10,554 nt of DNA, from NCBI GenBank assembly GCA_017302355.1, contig JAFLDQ010000122.1, positions 1 to 10,554 of the forward strand. The letters are read 5' to 3'. The stretch's first letter is position 1, and each line of letters begins with the position of its first letter. A model generated the notes under the pieces. It did no database searches. It saw nothing but the letters and a program-made list of their open reading frames with translations, and was not told the DNA's origin. Source of the stretch: Dechloromonas sp. Its GTDB lineage: Bacteria; Pseudomonadota; Gammaproteobacteria; Burkholderiales; Rhodocyclaceae. Shown here piece by piece: positions 1-7,202 of this stretch. Made by a program: the position numbers and the translations under genes.

Positions 1-95
1 CCGGATGGAACGATAATCCGTTGCAGGAATTCGATCCCCTTGTGCATACTGCATCCGATTTCCTGTTCGCTGACCATTTCCGGAGAAGACGCTCG

Positions 96-1652
96 ATGAA
101 CGAGAAGATGAACGGCGCCCAGTCGCTGGCCAGGACGCTGGTCAATTGTGGCGTCGATGTGTGCTTTGCCAACCCCGGGACATCGGAGATGCATTTCGTC
201 GCGGCGCTGGATTCGATTCCCGGAATCCGCCCGGTCCTCTGCCTGTTCGAAGGCGTGGCGACCGGGGCGGCGGACGGCTACGGACGTGTCGCCGGCAAAC
301 CCGCCGCGACGCTGCTCCACCTCGGCCCCGGCCTGGCCAATGGCCTGGCCAACCTGCACAACGCCCGCCGTGCCGCCACGCCGATCGTCAATGTCGTCGG
401 CGATCATGCCACCTATCACCTGCAGTACGACGCGCTGCTGACCTCCGACATCGTCGGTTTCGCCCGGCCGGTGTCCTCCTGGATCCACGAGTCGAAGAGC
501 GCCAAGGCCGTGGCGGGCGATGCCGCCCGCGCCGTCCAGGCCGCGCGCGCCTCACCCGGTGGAATCGCCACGCTGATCCTGCCGGCGGATACCGCGTGGA
601 ACCCTGCCGACCATGCCGCCCAGATGCTGCCCGACATCGGGCCGTCGGAGGTTGGCAAGGATGCCATCGAGAATGTGGCGAGACTGTTGAGCAACGGCAG
701 GAAGTCGGCGTTGCTGCTGCGCGGCCCGGCGCTCCACGGGGCCGGGCTGGAAGCCGCCGGCCGCGTCCAGGCCAGGACCGGCGCGCGCCTGTTGTGCGAC
801 ACCTTCGCGCCGCATGCCGAACTCGGCGCCGGCCGCGTGCCGGTCGAGCGCATTCCCTATTTCGCCGAGCAGATCGTCGCCTTCCTCCAGGGCATCGAAC
901 AGATCGTTCTGGTAGGTTCCAAACCGCCGGTGTCCTTTTTCGCCTATCCCGGCAAGCCGAGCTGGTGTGCTCCCGAGAATTGCGAGTTCAGCCATCTGGC
1001 GCAGCCGCACGAGGATGGCGTCCGGGCGCTGCAGGATCTGGCCGATGCGCTGGGGGCCCCGGCCGGGCCAGCCATGCGCATTCCGCTCAAGCTGCCCGGA
1101 CTGCCGAGCGGCGCGCTCAGCGCCTTGAGCGTCGCGCAAGTCATCGCGCAACTGACGCCGGACGACGCCATTTACGCCGAGGAAGCACTGACATCGAGCC
1201 TTCCCTTGCTGATGACCCTCGCCCAGGCGCGGCCGCACACGCATCTGCCGCTGACCGGCGGCTCGATCGGCGAGGGTTTGCCGCTGGCCGTCGGCGCGGC
1301 GCTGGCCGCGCCCGGGCGCAAGGTGATCTGCCCGCACGGCGACGGCGGCGCGGCCTACACCATGCAGGCATTGTGGACCATGGCGCGCGAACGGCTCGAC
1401 GTGACCACGGTGATCTACGCCAACCGCTCCTACGCGATTCTCAACATCGAGTTGCAGCGGGTCGGCATCGATAGCGCAGGCGCCAAGGCCCTGTCGATGC
1501 TCGACCTGCACAATCCGGAAATGAGCTGGACGCAGATCGCCAGCGGCCTGGGGGTCGAGGCCAGCCGTGCGACGACCGCCGAGGAGTTCGCGGCGCAGTA
1601 CGAATCGGCGATGAAGAGCAAGGGCCCGCACCTGATCGAAGCGATGATTTGA
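96..1652 (+). CDS. ThDP-dependent enzyme, acetolactate synthase-like / benzoylformate decarboxylase-like
   Basis: Predicted cytosolic ThDP enzyme of 518 aa that would decarboxylate, or decarboxylate and ligate, a 2-oxo acid. Seen: an N-terminal Pyr domain with FANPGTSEMHF (24-34), the cofactor-activating Glu52 in LFEGVATGAADGYGR, and His75 in the LLHLGPG loop; a central domain at about 190-340; and a C-terminal PP domain with the ThDP/Mg motif G415-D416-G417, 25 residues, then N443. Glu52 argues against glyoxylate carboligase, which lacks this residue. Proteins like this are often labelled acetolactate synthase large subunit, but no small regulatory subunit or other ilv gene lies nearby, and the next two genes encode 2-hydroxyacid dehydrogenases, so a 2-oxo-acid decarboxylase role is at least as likely. 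ATG 96 is chosen because GGAGAAG (82-88) sits 7 nt upstream and the family alignment begins there; the frame is open upstream to 21 but that part looks non-coding. The stop is 11 nt before the next start. Family is sure; substrate is unknown. Confidence 0.9.
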   Translation: MNEKMNGAQSLARTLVNCGVDVCFANPGTSEMHFVAALDSIPGIRPVLCLFEGVATGAADGYGRVAGKPAATLLHLGPGLANGLANLHNARRAATPIVNVVGDHATYHLQYDALLTSDIVGFARPVSSWIHESKSAKAVAGDAARAVQAARASPGGIATLILPADTAWNPADHAAQMLPDIGPSEVGKDAIENVARLLSNGRKSALLLRGPALHGAGLEAAGRVQARTGARLLCDTFAPHAELGAGRVPVERIPYFAEQIVAFLQGIEQIVLVGSKPPVSFFAYPGKPSWCAPENCEFSHLAQPHEDGVRALQDLADALGAPAGPAMRIPLKLPGLPSGALSALSVAQVIAQLTPDDAIYAEEALTSSLPLLMTLAQARPHTHLPLTGGSIGEGLPLAVGAALAAPGRKVICPHGDGGAAYTMQALWTMARERLDVTTVIYANRSYAILNIELQRVGIDSAGAKALSMLDLHNPEMSWTQIASGLGVEASRATTAEEFAAQYESAMKSKGPHLIEAMI

Positions 1653-1663
1653 GGGAGATCACC

Positions 1664-3040
1664 ATGAACCTGACCGATTCCTTGCGCCAACTCGTCGGCG
1701 AGACCGCCGTCCTCGACGCCGCCGACGTCGCCACCCGTTCCGCCGGCTACCTGCGCCCGGACAACCTCAAGGCCGCCGCGCTGGTGCGCCCGGCGAACAC
1801 CGAGGAAGTATCGCGGGTGATGCGCTGGTGTTTCGAAAACAACATCGGCGTCGTGACGCACGGCGGCCTGACCGGCCTGGTGCATGGCGCCGACGCCGGA
1901 CCGGACGAGATCATCCTGTCGCTCGAGCGCATGCGCGCCATCGAGGACATCGACCCGGTGCAGCGCACGGCAACCGTGCAGGCCGGCGTCGTGCTGCAGA
2001 CCTTGCAGGAAGCGGTCGACGAGCACGGCCTGGCCTTCCCGCTCGACCTCGGCGCGCGCGGCTCGGCCACCCTGGGCGGCAATGCGGCGGTCAACGCCGG
2101 CGGCAACCGGGTGATCCGCTACGGCATGACGCGTGAAATGGTGCTCGGCATCGAGGCGGTCATGGCCGACGGCGCCATCGTTTCGTCGCTCAACCGTTTG
2201 ATCAAGAACAACGCCGGCTACGACCTCAAGCACCTGTTCATCGGCTCCGAGGGCACCCTGGGCATCATCACCCGCCTCGTGCTGCGCCTGCGGGAAAGGC
2301 CGACGACGACCAACATGGCCTTCGTCGGGATCGACAGTTTCGCTGCCGTCGCCGGCTTCCTCAAGCACAGCGATCGTGCGCTGGGCGGCACGCTGTCGGC
2401 ATTCGAGGTGATGTGGCAACCCTTCTACCGCCTGGTGACGACGGCGCCGGCCAAGGGCCAGCCGCCGATCGCCCAGGACTATCGGTACTACGTTCTCGTC
2501 GAGAGCCAGGGCGCGGACCGCGAACTCGACACGCAGCGATTCAACAGCGCGATGGAGTCGGCATTCGAATCCGGGCTCATTGTCGACGCGGCCATCTCGC
2601 AATCGGAGGCCGACTGCCAGGCCTTCTGGGCGCTGCGCGACGACGTCGAGCAGGTCTTGCACGGCGGGCTGCCGGTCGTCTTCGACATCTCGCTGCCGAT
2701 CAGCGAGATGGAGAATTTCGCCGACAATCTCCGCGCCGCGCTGCCCGGGGCGATCGGCGACCACAAGCTGTGGATCTTCGGCCACCTCGGCGACGGCAAC
2801 CTGCACGTGATCGTCCAGGTCAAGCCGCAGGACTACCTGGCGTCACGGCCGAAGATCGAGGCGCTGGTCTATACGCCGCTCGCCGCCTTCCGTGGCTCGG
2901 TATCGGCCGAGCACGGCATCGGCCTGGAGAAGAAGGCCTACCTCAAGGTCAGCCGCAGCGAGAACGAGATCGCGCTGATGCGCACGCTGAAGACCGCGCT
3001 CGACCCGAAAGGCATTCTCAATCCGGGCAAGGTCCTCTGA
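1664..3040 (+). CDS. FAD-binding 2-hydroxyacid dehydrogenase (GlcD/DLD/D2HGDH type)
   Basis: Flavoprotein of 458 aa in the vanillyl-alcohol-oxidase fold family that oxidises 2-hydroxy acids, usually the D enantiomer (D-lactate, D-2-hydroxyglutarate, glycolate). Seen: the FAD pyrophosphate loop around THGGLTGLVHGA (65-76), GGNAAVNAGGNRV (138-150) and IGSEGTLGIIT (193-203); and in the C-terminal half GHLGDGNLH (373-381) and SAEHGIG (414-420), whose His374, His381, Glu416 and His417 match the metal/substrate site of D-lactate and D-2-hydroxyglutarate dehydrogenases. It ends in the family's ALDPKGILNPGKVL. Length is normal. ATG 1664 has GAGGGAG (1651-1657) 6 nt upstream, which overlaps the stop codon of the preceding gene and suggests coupled translation. 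No iron-sulfur subunit (GlcF-like) follows, so it probably works as a single-chain dehydrogenase feeding an electron carrier. Family is sure; the exact substrate is not. Confidence 0.92.
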   Translation: MNLTDSLRQLVGETAVLDAADVATRSAGYLRPDNLKAAALVRPANTEEVSRVMRWCFENNIGVVTHGGLTGLVHGADAGPDEIILSLERMRAIEDIDPVQRTATVQAGVVLQTLQEAVDEHGLAFPLDLGARGSATLGGNAAVNAGGNRVIRYGMTREMVLGIEAVMADGAIVSSLNRLIKNNAGYDLKHLFIGSEGTLGIITRLVLRLRERPTTTNMAFVGIDSFAAVAGFLKHSDRALGGTLSAFEVMWQPFYRLVTTAPAKGQPPIAQDYRYYVLVESQGADRELDTQRFNSAMESAFESGLIVDAAISQSEADCQAFWALRDDVEQVLHGGLPVVFDISLPISEMENFADNLRAALPGAIGDHKLWIFGHLGDGNLHVIVQVKPQDYLASRPKIEALVYTPLAAFRGSVSAEHGIGLEKKAYLKVSRSENEIALMRTLKTALDPKGILNPGKVL

Positions 3041-3050
3041 CGGAGTCGCA

Positions 3051-4211
3051 ATGGGCCGCACCCTGAACATCCTGCCGGCGACCACGCTGGACTACCGCCG
3101 CCTCGCCGAAAGGCGCCTGCCGCGCTTCCTGTTCGATTACATCGATGGCGGCGCCAACGACGAGATCACGCTGGCCAACAACGTCGGCGACTTCCAGAAG
3201 ATCCGCATCCGGCAGCGGGTGCTGATCGACGTTTCGAACACCGACACCTCGACGCAGCTCGCCGGCGAGCCGGCGGACATGCCGGTCGTCCTGGCGCCGG
3301 TCGGCATGGCCGGCCTCTATGCCCGGCGCGGCGAGGTGCAGGCGGTGCGCGCGGCGAACGCGAAAAACGTGCCGTTTACCCTGTCGACCGTGGGCATCTG
3401 CCCGCTCGACGAGGTGCGGGCGGCGGCGAGCAAGCCGTTCTGGTTCCAGCTCTACATGATCCGCGACCGGGCCACCGTCCGCAATCTGCTCGAGCGGGCG
3501 ATGGGCGCCGGCTGCACGACGCTGGTGTTCACCATCGACCTGCCGCTGGCCGGCATGCGCCACCGCGACACGCGCAACGGCATGCTCGACAACTCGCTCC
3601 GCGGCAAGCTCGGCAAGGCCTGGCAACTCGGCGCCCGGCCGGGCTGGATTGTCGACGTCGGGGTACGCGGCAAGCCGCACAGCTTCGGCAACCTCGCCGA
3701 CCTGGTTCCCGACCCGACCGACCTCAAGGCCTACCGCACCTGGATCGACGCCCAGTTCGACACGTCGGTGACCTGGCGGGACATCGAATGGCTGCGCGGC
3801 ATCTGGAAGGGCCAACTGATCCTCAAGGGCATCCAGGAGCCGGAAGACGCGCTCGGCGCGGCCGAGGTCGGCGCCGATGGCCTGGTCGTCTCGAACCATG
3901 GCGCGCGCCAGCTCGACAGCGTCCATTCCTCGATCTCCAAGCTGCCCGGGGTCGTCGCCGCGCTCGGCAAGCGCCTGGAAATCTACGTCGATGGCGGCGT
4001 GCGCAGCGGGCTCGATGTCTTCAAGGCGGTCGCCCTCGGCGCCCGCGGCGTGATGATCGGCCGTCCCTGGGCCTGGGCGCTGGCCGCCGGCGGCGAGGCC
4101 GCCATCGCCGGCCTGCTCGCCACCTTCAAGAAGGAACTCGAGGTCGCCATGGCGCTTTCCGGCGTGACGGCGATCGGCCAGATTTGCGGCGATCAGATCG
4201 ACCCGATGTGA
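3051..4211 (+). CDS. FMN-dependent alpha-hydroxy-acid dehydrogenase (LldD/MdlB family)
   Basis: A 386-aa TIM-barrel flavoprotein that oxidises L-2-hydroxy acids (L-lactate, mandelate, glycolate types) to 2-oxo acids. Seen: LPRFLFDYIDGGANDE near the N-terminus (23-38); FTIDLPLAGMRHRD in the middle; the catalytic block SNHGARQLD with His283 as proton-abstracting base and Arg286 for the substrate carboxylate; and the FMN phosphate region YVDGGVRSG (312-320) and IGRPWAWAL from Gly337. Length is normal for the family. ATG 3051 has GGAG (3042-3045) 5 nt upstream and begins 10 nt after the preceding stop, so it is in the same operon. Pairing this enzyme with a D-type flavin dehydrogenase would let the cell use both enantiomers of one hydroxy acid (inference). 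It could be an L-lactate dehydrogenase, but lactate clusters of the lldPRD or lutABC type look different. A mandelate or aliphatic hydroxyacid role fits the adjacent ThDP enzyme better. Confidence 0.92.
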   Translation: MGRTLNILPATTLDYRRLAERRLPRFLFDYIDGGANDEITLANNVGDFQKIRIRQRVLIDVSNTDTSTQLAGEPADMPVVLAPVGMAGLYARRGEVQAVRAANAKNVPFTLSTVGICPLDEVRAAASKPFWFQLYMIRDRATVRNLLERAMGAGCTTLVFTIDLPLAGMRHRDTRNGMLDNSLRGKLGKAWQLGARPGWIVDVGVRGKPHSFGNLADLVPDPTDLKAYRTWIDAQFDTSVTWRDIEWLRGIWKGQLILKGIQEPEDALGAAEVGADGLVVSNHGARQLDSVHSSISKLPGVVAALGKRLEIYVDGGVRSGLDVFKAVALGARGVMIGRPWAWALAAGGEAAIAGLLATFKKELEVAMALSGVTAIGQICGDQIDPM

Positions 4212-4236
4212 TTTCCTCGCGCGGCGCTGTCGTTGC

Positions 4237-4455
4237 ATGCAGCCCGAGTGGCCGGCCGCGAGGGTTCGCCGTGACGCTATTTCGGGCGGCGCCAGCCAGA
4301 TCATGACCCGAATCGCCGGCAACTTCGGTATGATTGCCGATCCCCGAGCGGTCAACCGCGCCTGGCTGCCCGACGTGCAGGAGCAACCCAGGCTGGCGGG
4401 AACCGTCGCCATCGAGGGACTGCCCGAAGTCCCGCAGAAAGGAATCGTCACGTGA
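4237..4455 (+). CDS. Doubtful 72-aa reading frame between the dehydrogenase and the permease
   Basis: Open frame of 72 codons filling most of the 240-nt gap. Its TGA overlaps the GTG start of the permease (GTGA, 4452-4455), the geometry of translationally coupled genes. An internal ATG at 4303 would give 50 aa. I recognise no domain, signal peptide or membrane segment, and there is no good ribosome binding site before either ATG. The gap also holds a possible -10 box (4329-4334) and a loose inverted repeat, so it is more likely a leader or promoter region with an open frame by chance, or an eroded gene. Confidence 0.15.
   Translation: MQPEWPAARVRRDAISGGASQIMTRIAGNFGMIADPRAVNRAWLPDVQEQPRLAGTVAIEGLPEVPQKGIVT
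4329..4334 (+). promoter_or_regulatory. Possible -10 box ahead of the permease
   Basis: TATGAT stands alone in a GC-rich gap, about 118 nt before the permease start. No acceptable -35 hexamer is visible at 16-18 nt spacing. It could give the permease its own promoter in addition to read-through from the dehydrogenase genes. Weak call. Confidence 0.22.
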
Positions 4456-6128
4456 TCTATTTCGCCGCTCTGGTCGTCCTCGCAACCCTCGTCGCCATGG
4501 CGTCGGGGCGGGTTCCCGCGGTCCTCGCGCTGGCCACGGCGATCTGCGTCGCCGGCGTCACCGGGCTGGCCCCGGTGCCGGCGCTTTTCGCCGGTTTGAA
4601 CAATGGCGGGATCATCACCGTCGGGGCGATGCTCGTCATCGCCAAGGGCATCGTCCATACCGGCGCGGTATCGCGCGTCACCTGGGCGCTGCTGTCGACC
4701 GTCACCAGCGCCCAGCAGGCCCTGCGTCGGCTGGCGCTGCCCATCGGCACCGGCTCCGGCCTGATGAACACCACCCCGATCGTCGCCATGCTCGTCCCGG
4801 CGGCCAAGGAACTCGAGCAGAACCGCGGCATCAGCGCCCGCGAGCTGCTGCTGCCCATCGCCCACATCACGACCCTGGCCGGGTCGGTCACCCTGATCGG
4901 CACCAGCTCGAACCTGCTCATCGCCGGCATCGCCGCGCCGGCGGGCATCGACATGGCGATGCTGTCGTTCGCGCCGGTGGCGCTGCCGGTCGCCATCGTC
5001 GGCGCGGTGATCGTGTACCTGACCGCGCCGCTGATGCTGCGCGGCCAGGGGGAGACGGAAACGGCGACGCGGGACTGGCGGGTTGAGATCCCGGTCTCCG
5101 GAAAGGCACTGGCGATTGGCCGGGTGGCCGCCGACTTCGGGATCGATCAGACGCAGCAGTACGCCCTCGCCACGATCCGCCGCTGGGATGACGACATTGA
5201 TCCGTCTTCCGCGATCGAGGCCGGCGACACCCTGGTCTTCTCGGCGACCGAAAGCGGCGTCACCGCCCTGTGGGGCAGCCCGCTCTTCGGCCTGGCCGAA
5301 CAGCGCCTGTACCGGGTTTCCGTCGGCTCGGGCGCCAACGGGACGGTGCGCGACTTCGAGACCGACGGCGGCATCCGCGTCATCGCGGCGCAGACCACGA
5401 TCCCCCTGCGCGATACCGAGGTGCGCCCGGGCGCAACCGCGTACGTCACCGCGCCGAGGAAGTCCCTGCTCGTCGACCAGCCGGAGGTGACGCTGTTCGA
5501 GCGCGCCGCCGGGCTCACCCCGCAGCCGGCCAAGACCGCGTTCGCCCTCGCCATCCTGGTCGCGGTCATCGTCTCGGCTTCCTTCGGCCTGGTCCCGGTG
5601 GAAATGGCTTCGGTGACCGGAGCGGTACTCATGGTGCTCACCGGCATCCTGACGCCGAAGTCCGCCGTGCGCGCGCTCGACTGGAACGTCCTGTTCATCC
5701 TCGTCGGGTCGGTGGCGCTCGGCGCCATCGTCGTCGAGAGCGGGCTCGCCACCGTGCTCGCCGACGCGATCAGGCAGCTCGCGGGAGGCAGCGTGCTGCT
5801 CGTCGTCATCGTCTTCGCGCTGACGACGGCGGTCGTCACCAACCTGGTGACGAACGCGGCGGCCGCGTCGATCCTGACCCCGGTGGCGATCAGCATCGCC
5901 AACGAACTCGGCATCAACCCGGTGACCCTGCTGGCGCTGATCGGCACCTGCATCTCGTTCACCTTCATCAACCCGTTCAGCCACCAGTCGAACCTGATGG
6001 TCATGCAGCCCGGCGGCTACACCTCGGCGTCGTTCGCCCGGTTCGGCATCCCGCTGGTCGCCGGATCGCTGGTGACGGTCATCATCGTCGCCTACCTGCT
6101 GCTGCACCTGCAGATGCGCTTCCAGTAG
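4452..6128 (+). CDS. SLC13-family permease with an internal RCK_C (TrkA-C) region
   Basis: Inner-membrane transporter of 558 aa of the SLC13/DASS (CitT-like) family, which moves di- or tricarboxylates, sulfate or related anions, usually with Na+. Seen: an N-terminal membrane half (residues 1-195) with GLNNGGIITVGAMLVIAKG (48-66), the hairpin motif GLMNTTPIVAMLVP (103-116) and GTSSNLL (150-156); a soluble middle (200-350) that reads as one clear RCK_C domain (208-268) and a second, more degenerate one (285-340); and a C-terminal membrane half with the second motif TNLVTNAAAASILTP (463-477) and FSHQSNLMVMQPGGY (509-523). This is the DASS inverted repeat split by RCK_C domains, as in many bacterial homologues; at 558 aa it is slightly shorter than the roughly 600 aa common in that group. 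GTG 4452 is the start because AAAGGA (4438-4443) sits 8 nt upstream and the first helix begins at once. Its place behind the 2-hydroxyacid enzymes suggests it imports their substrate (inference). Its stop codon lies inside the palindrome 6122-6288. Confidence 0.9.
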   Translation: MIYFAALVVLATLVAMASGRVPAVLALATAICVAGVTGLAPVPALFAGLNNGGIITVGAMLVIAKGIVHTGAVSRVTWALLSTVTSAQQALRRLALPIGTGSGLMNTTPIVAMLVPAAKELEQNRGISARELLLPIAHITTLAGSVTLIGTSSNLLIAGIAAPAGIDMAMLSFAPVALPVAIVGAVIVYLTAPLMLRGQGETETATRDWRVEIPVSGKALAIGRVAADFGIDQTQQYALATIRRWDDDIDPSSAIEAGDTLVFSATESGVTALWGSPLFGLAEQRLYRVSVGSGANGTVRDFETDGGIRVIAAQTTIPLRDTEVRPGATAYVTAPRKSLLVDQPEVTLFERAAGLTPQPAKTAFALAILVAVIVSASFGLVPVEMASVTGAVLMVLTGILTPKSAVRALDWNVLFILVGSVALGAIVVESGLATVLADAIRQLAGGSVLLVVIVFALTTAVVTNLVTNAAAASILTPVAISIANELGINPVTLLALIGTCISFTFINPFSHQSNLMVMQPGGYTSASFARFGIPLVAGSLVTVIIVAYLLLHLQMRFQ

Positions 6129-6288
6129 CCTGCCCCACAGATTACGAAACATGAAAACTTGTCTTTGCGCCGCGGGCTTCGTTGCTCATCCTCGCAATAG
6201 CTGCGGCTGTTGCCGCGGTTCGCGCCTCGCCGGCAACGCAAATCCCGCTTTTTCATCTTGTTCCGCAATCCATGGGACAGGCTACTAG
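6122..6288 (-). repeat. Long imperfect palindrome, possible MITE-like element or structured RNA
   Basis: The left arm (6122-6157) and right arm (6249-6288) are inverted copies: CYAGTAGCCTG, then YCCCAYRGATTRCGRAAC, an AAG bulge in the right arm, then ATGAAAA. The six differences between the arms are all transitions, and every one becomes a G-U pair in minus-strand RNA (a C-A mismatch in plus-strand RNA), so the element is assigned to the minus strand. Inside are TTTGCG (6164-6169) with CGCAAA (6237-6242), CGTTGC (6180-6185) with GCAACG (6233-6238) (these two stems share bases), and a central hairpin GCAATAGC-TGCG-GCTGTTGC (6194-6213). The single mismatch of the central hairpin favours the plus strand instead. 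Direct CCAG (6122-6125) and CTAG (6285-6288) could be a worn target duplication. A 54-codon minus-strand frame inside, from ATG 6256, is Arg/Lys/Cys-rich and probably not a protein. Confidence 0.7.
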
Positions 6289-6354
6289 TCCCGGTTGACC
6301 CGGCGAGGTTCTGGCACGGCAATGGACACCGCATCCTGGCGCTGCCCGCTGTCC

Positions 6355-6499
6355 CGCCGGCGGGTTCGCGCCCGCCGGCGCGGATCCATCCGCCACAATG
6401 GCGTGCTCCGCGTCAGGGCCGGCGAGAAGCCGGCGGCGATCGCCCTGCCGCCTGCCCGGCAGGGCGATCCGGCGTGCGCCTTCCGCCAGCCCGCTGGCG
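6355..6499 (+). promoter_or_regulatory. Structured leader of modBC: four consecutive perfect hairpins
   Basis: Four uninterrupted stem-loops lie in 145 nt ahead of modB: CGCCGGCGGG / CCCGCCGGCG (6355-6380, loop 6 nt); GCCGGC / GCCGGC (6418-6434, loop GAGAA); GATCGCCCTGCCG / CGGCAGGGCGATC (6438-6469, 13 bp, loop 6 nt); and CGCCAG / CTGGCG (6484-6499, loop CCCG). None is followed by a T-run, so they are not ordinary intrinsic terminators. The last ends 18 nt before the GGAG of modB. Molybdate transport operons can carry the Moco riboswitch or ModE sites; no ModE-type palindrome is visible, and I cannot match the Moco consensus by eye. The rest of the gap, 6289-6354, shows TTGACC (6295-6300) without a good -10. 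Confidence 0.45.
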
Positions 6500-6527
6500 A
6501 CGCATCGCGCTGATTCCGGAGACGCCG

Positions 6528-7202
6528 ATGGATTCCCCGAATCTCGCCGCGGTCTGGCTGACCGTCAAGCTGGCGACGGTGGTCACCCTGGTGCTGCTCC
6601 TGGTCGGCACGCCGATCGCCTGGTGGCTGGCCCGCACGCGCTCGCGCCTCAAGGGCGTCGTCGGAGCCGCCGTCGCCCTGCCGCTGGTGCTGCCGCCGAC
6701 GGTGCTCGGCTTCTACCTGCTGGTCACCATGGGGCCGAATGGCCCGGTCGGGCGGCTGACCGAAGCCCTCGGCCTCGGCCTGCTCCCCTTCACCTTCCCC
6801 GGCCTGGTCATCGCCTCGGTGTTCTACTCGCTGCCCTTCGTCGTGCAGCCGATCCAGAACGCCTTCGAGGCCATCGGCGAACGCCCGCTCGAAGTCGCGG
6901 CGACGCTGCGCGCCAGCCCGTGGGACGCCTTCTGGTCGGTGGCCGTGCCGCTGGCGAAACCCGGTTTCCTGTCCGGCGCCATTCTCGGCTTCGCCCATAC
7001 CGTCGGTGAATTCGGCGTCGTGCTGATGATCGGCGGCAACATTCCGGAGCAGACACGGGTTATCTCGGTGCAGATCTACGACCACGTCGAAGCGCTCGAA
7101 TACACGCAGGCGCACTGGCTGTCCGGCGGCATGCTGCTGTTCAGCTTCCTGGTGCTGCTGGCGCTGTACACCTTCAACCCGGCGCGAAAAGAGCTGGCAT
7201 GA
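6528..7202 (+). CDS. modB: Molybdate ABC transporter permease ModB
   Basis: Inner-membrane subunit of the molybdate (possibly also tungstate) importer, 224 aa, the normal size for ModB. Seen: an N-terminal region typical of ModB ([20 protein letters not shown], residues 11-30, then [13 protein letters not shown]), [14 protein letters not shown] (52-65), the EAA loop that docks to the ATPase ([20 protein letters not shown], 122-141), [21 protein letters not shown], and about five hydrophobic spans. ATG 6528 is the start because GGAG (6518-6521) lies 6 nt upstream and homologues begin here; the frame is open upstream to 6210 but that part is the hairpin leader. The last four bases form ATGA with modC, so translation is coupled. 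Oddity: modA, usually directly upstream, is absent and its place is taken by the palindrome and leader. Family assignment is firm; molybdate over tungstate rests on the ModC C-terminal domain. Confidence 0.93.
   Translation: MDSPNLAAVWLTVKLATVVTLVLLLVGTPIAWWLARTRSRLKGVVGAAVALPLVLPPTVLGFYLLVTMGPNGPVGRLTEALGLGLLPFTFPGLVIASVFYSLPFVVQPIQNAFEAIGERPLEVAATLRASPWDAFWSVAVPLAKPGFLSGAILGFAHTVGEFGVVLMIGGNIPEQTRVISVQIYDHVEALEYTQAHWLSGGMLLFSFLVLLALYTFNPARKELA

Noticed and set aside
21..50. TTGCAG-18 nt-CATACT as a promoter for the ThDP enzyme
   Set aside because: Both hexamers are weak matches and upstream sequence is missing, so the operon may start outside the window.
552..2806. Long minus-strand frames (359 and 458 codons) opposite the ThDP enzyme and FAD dehydrogenase
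   Set aside because: Same antisense composition effect; no recognisable domain or ribosome site.
3018..6152. Minus-strand open frame of 1,044 codons antisense to the FMN dehydrogenase and permease
   Set aside because: Its product is an Arg/Asp/Gly/His-rich string with no domain, typical of the frame opposite GC-rich codons. The plus-strand genes beneath it have full catalytic motifs.
6312..6326. TGGCACG resembling a sigma-54 -24 box ahead of modB
   Set aside because: The -12 position at the required spacing reads GA rather than GC and no TTGCA is present.
6092..6334. Minus-strand 80-codon frame across the palindrome (54 codons from the inner ATG)
   Set aside because: Arg/Lys/Cys-rich, made mostly of palindrome sequence, no domain; explained better as a by-product of the element.
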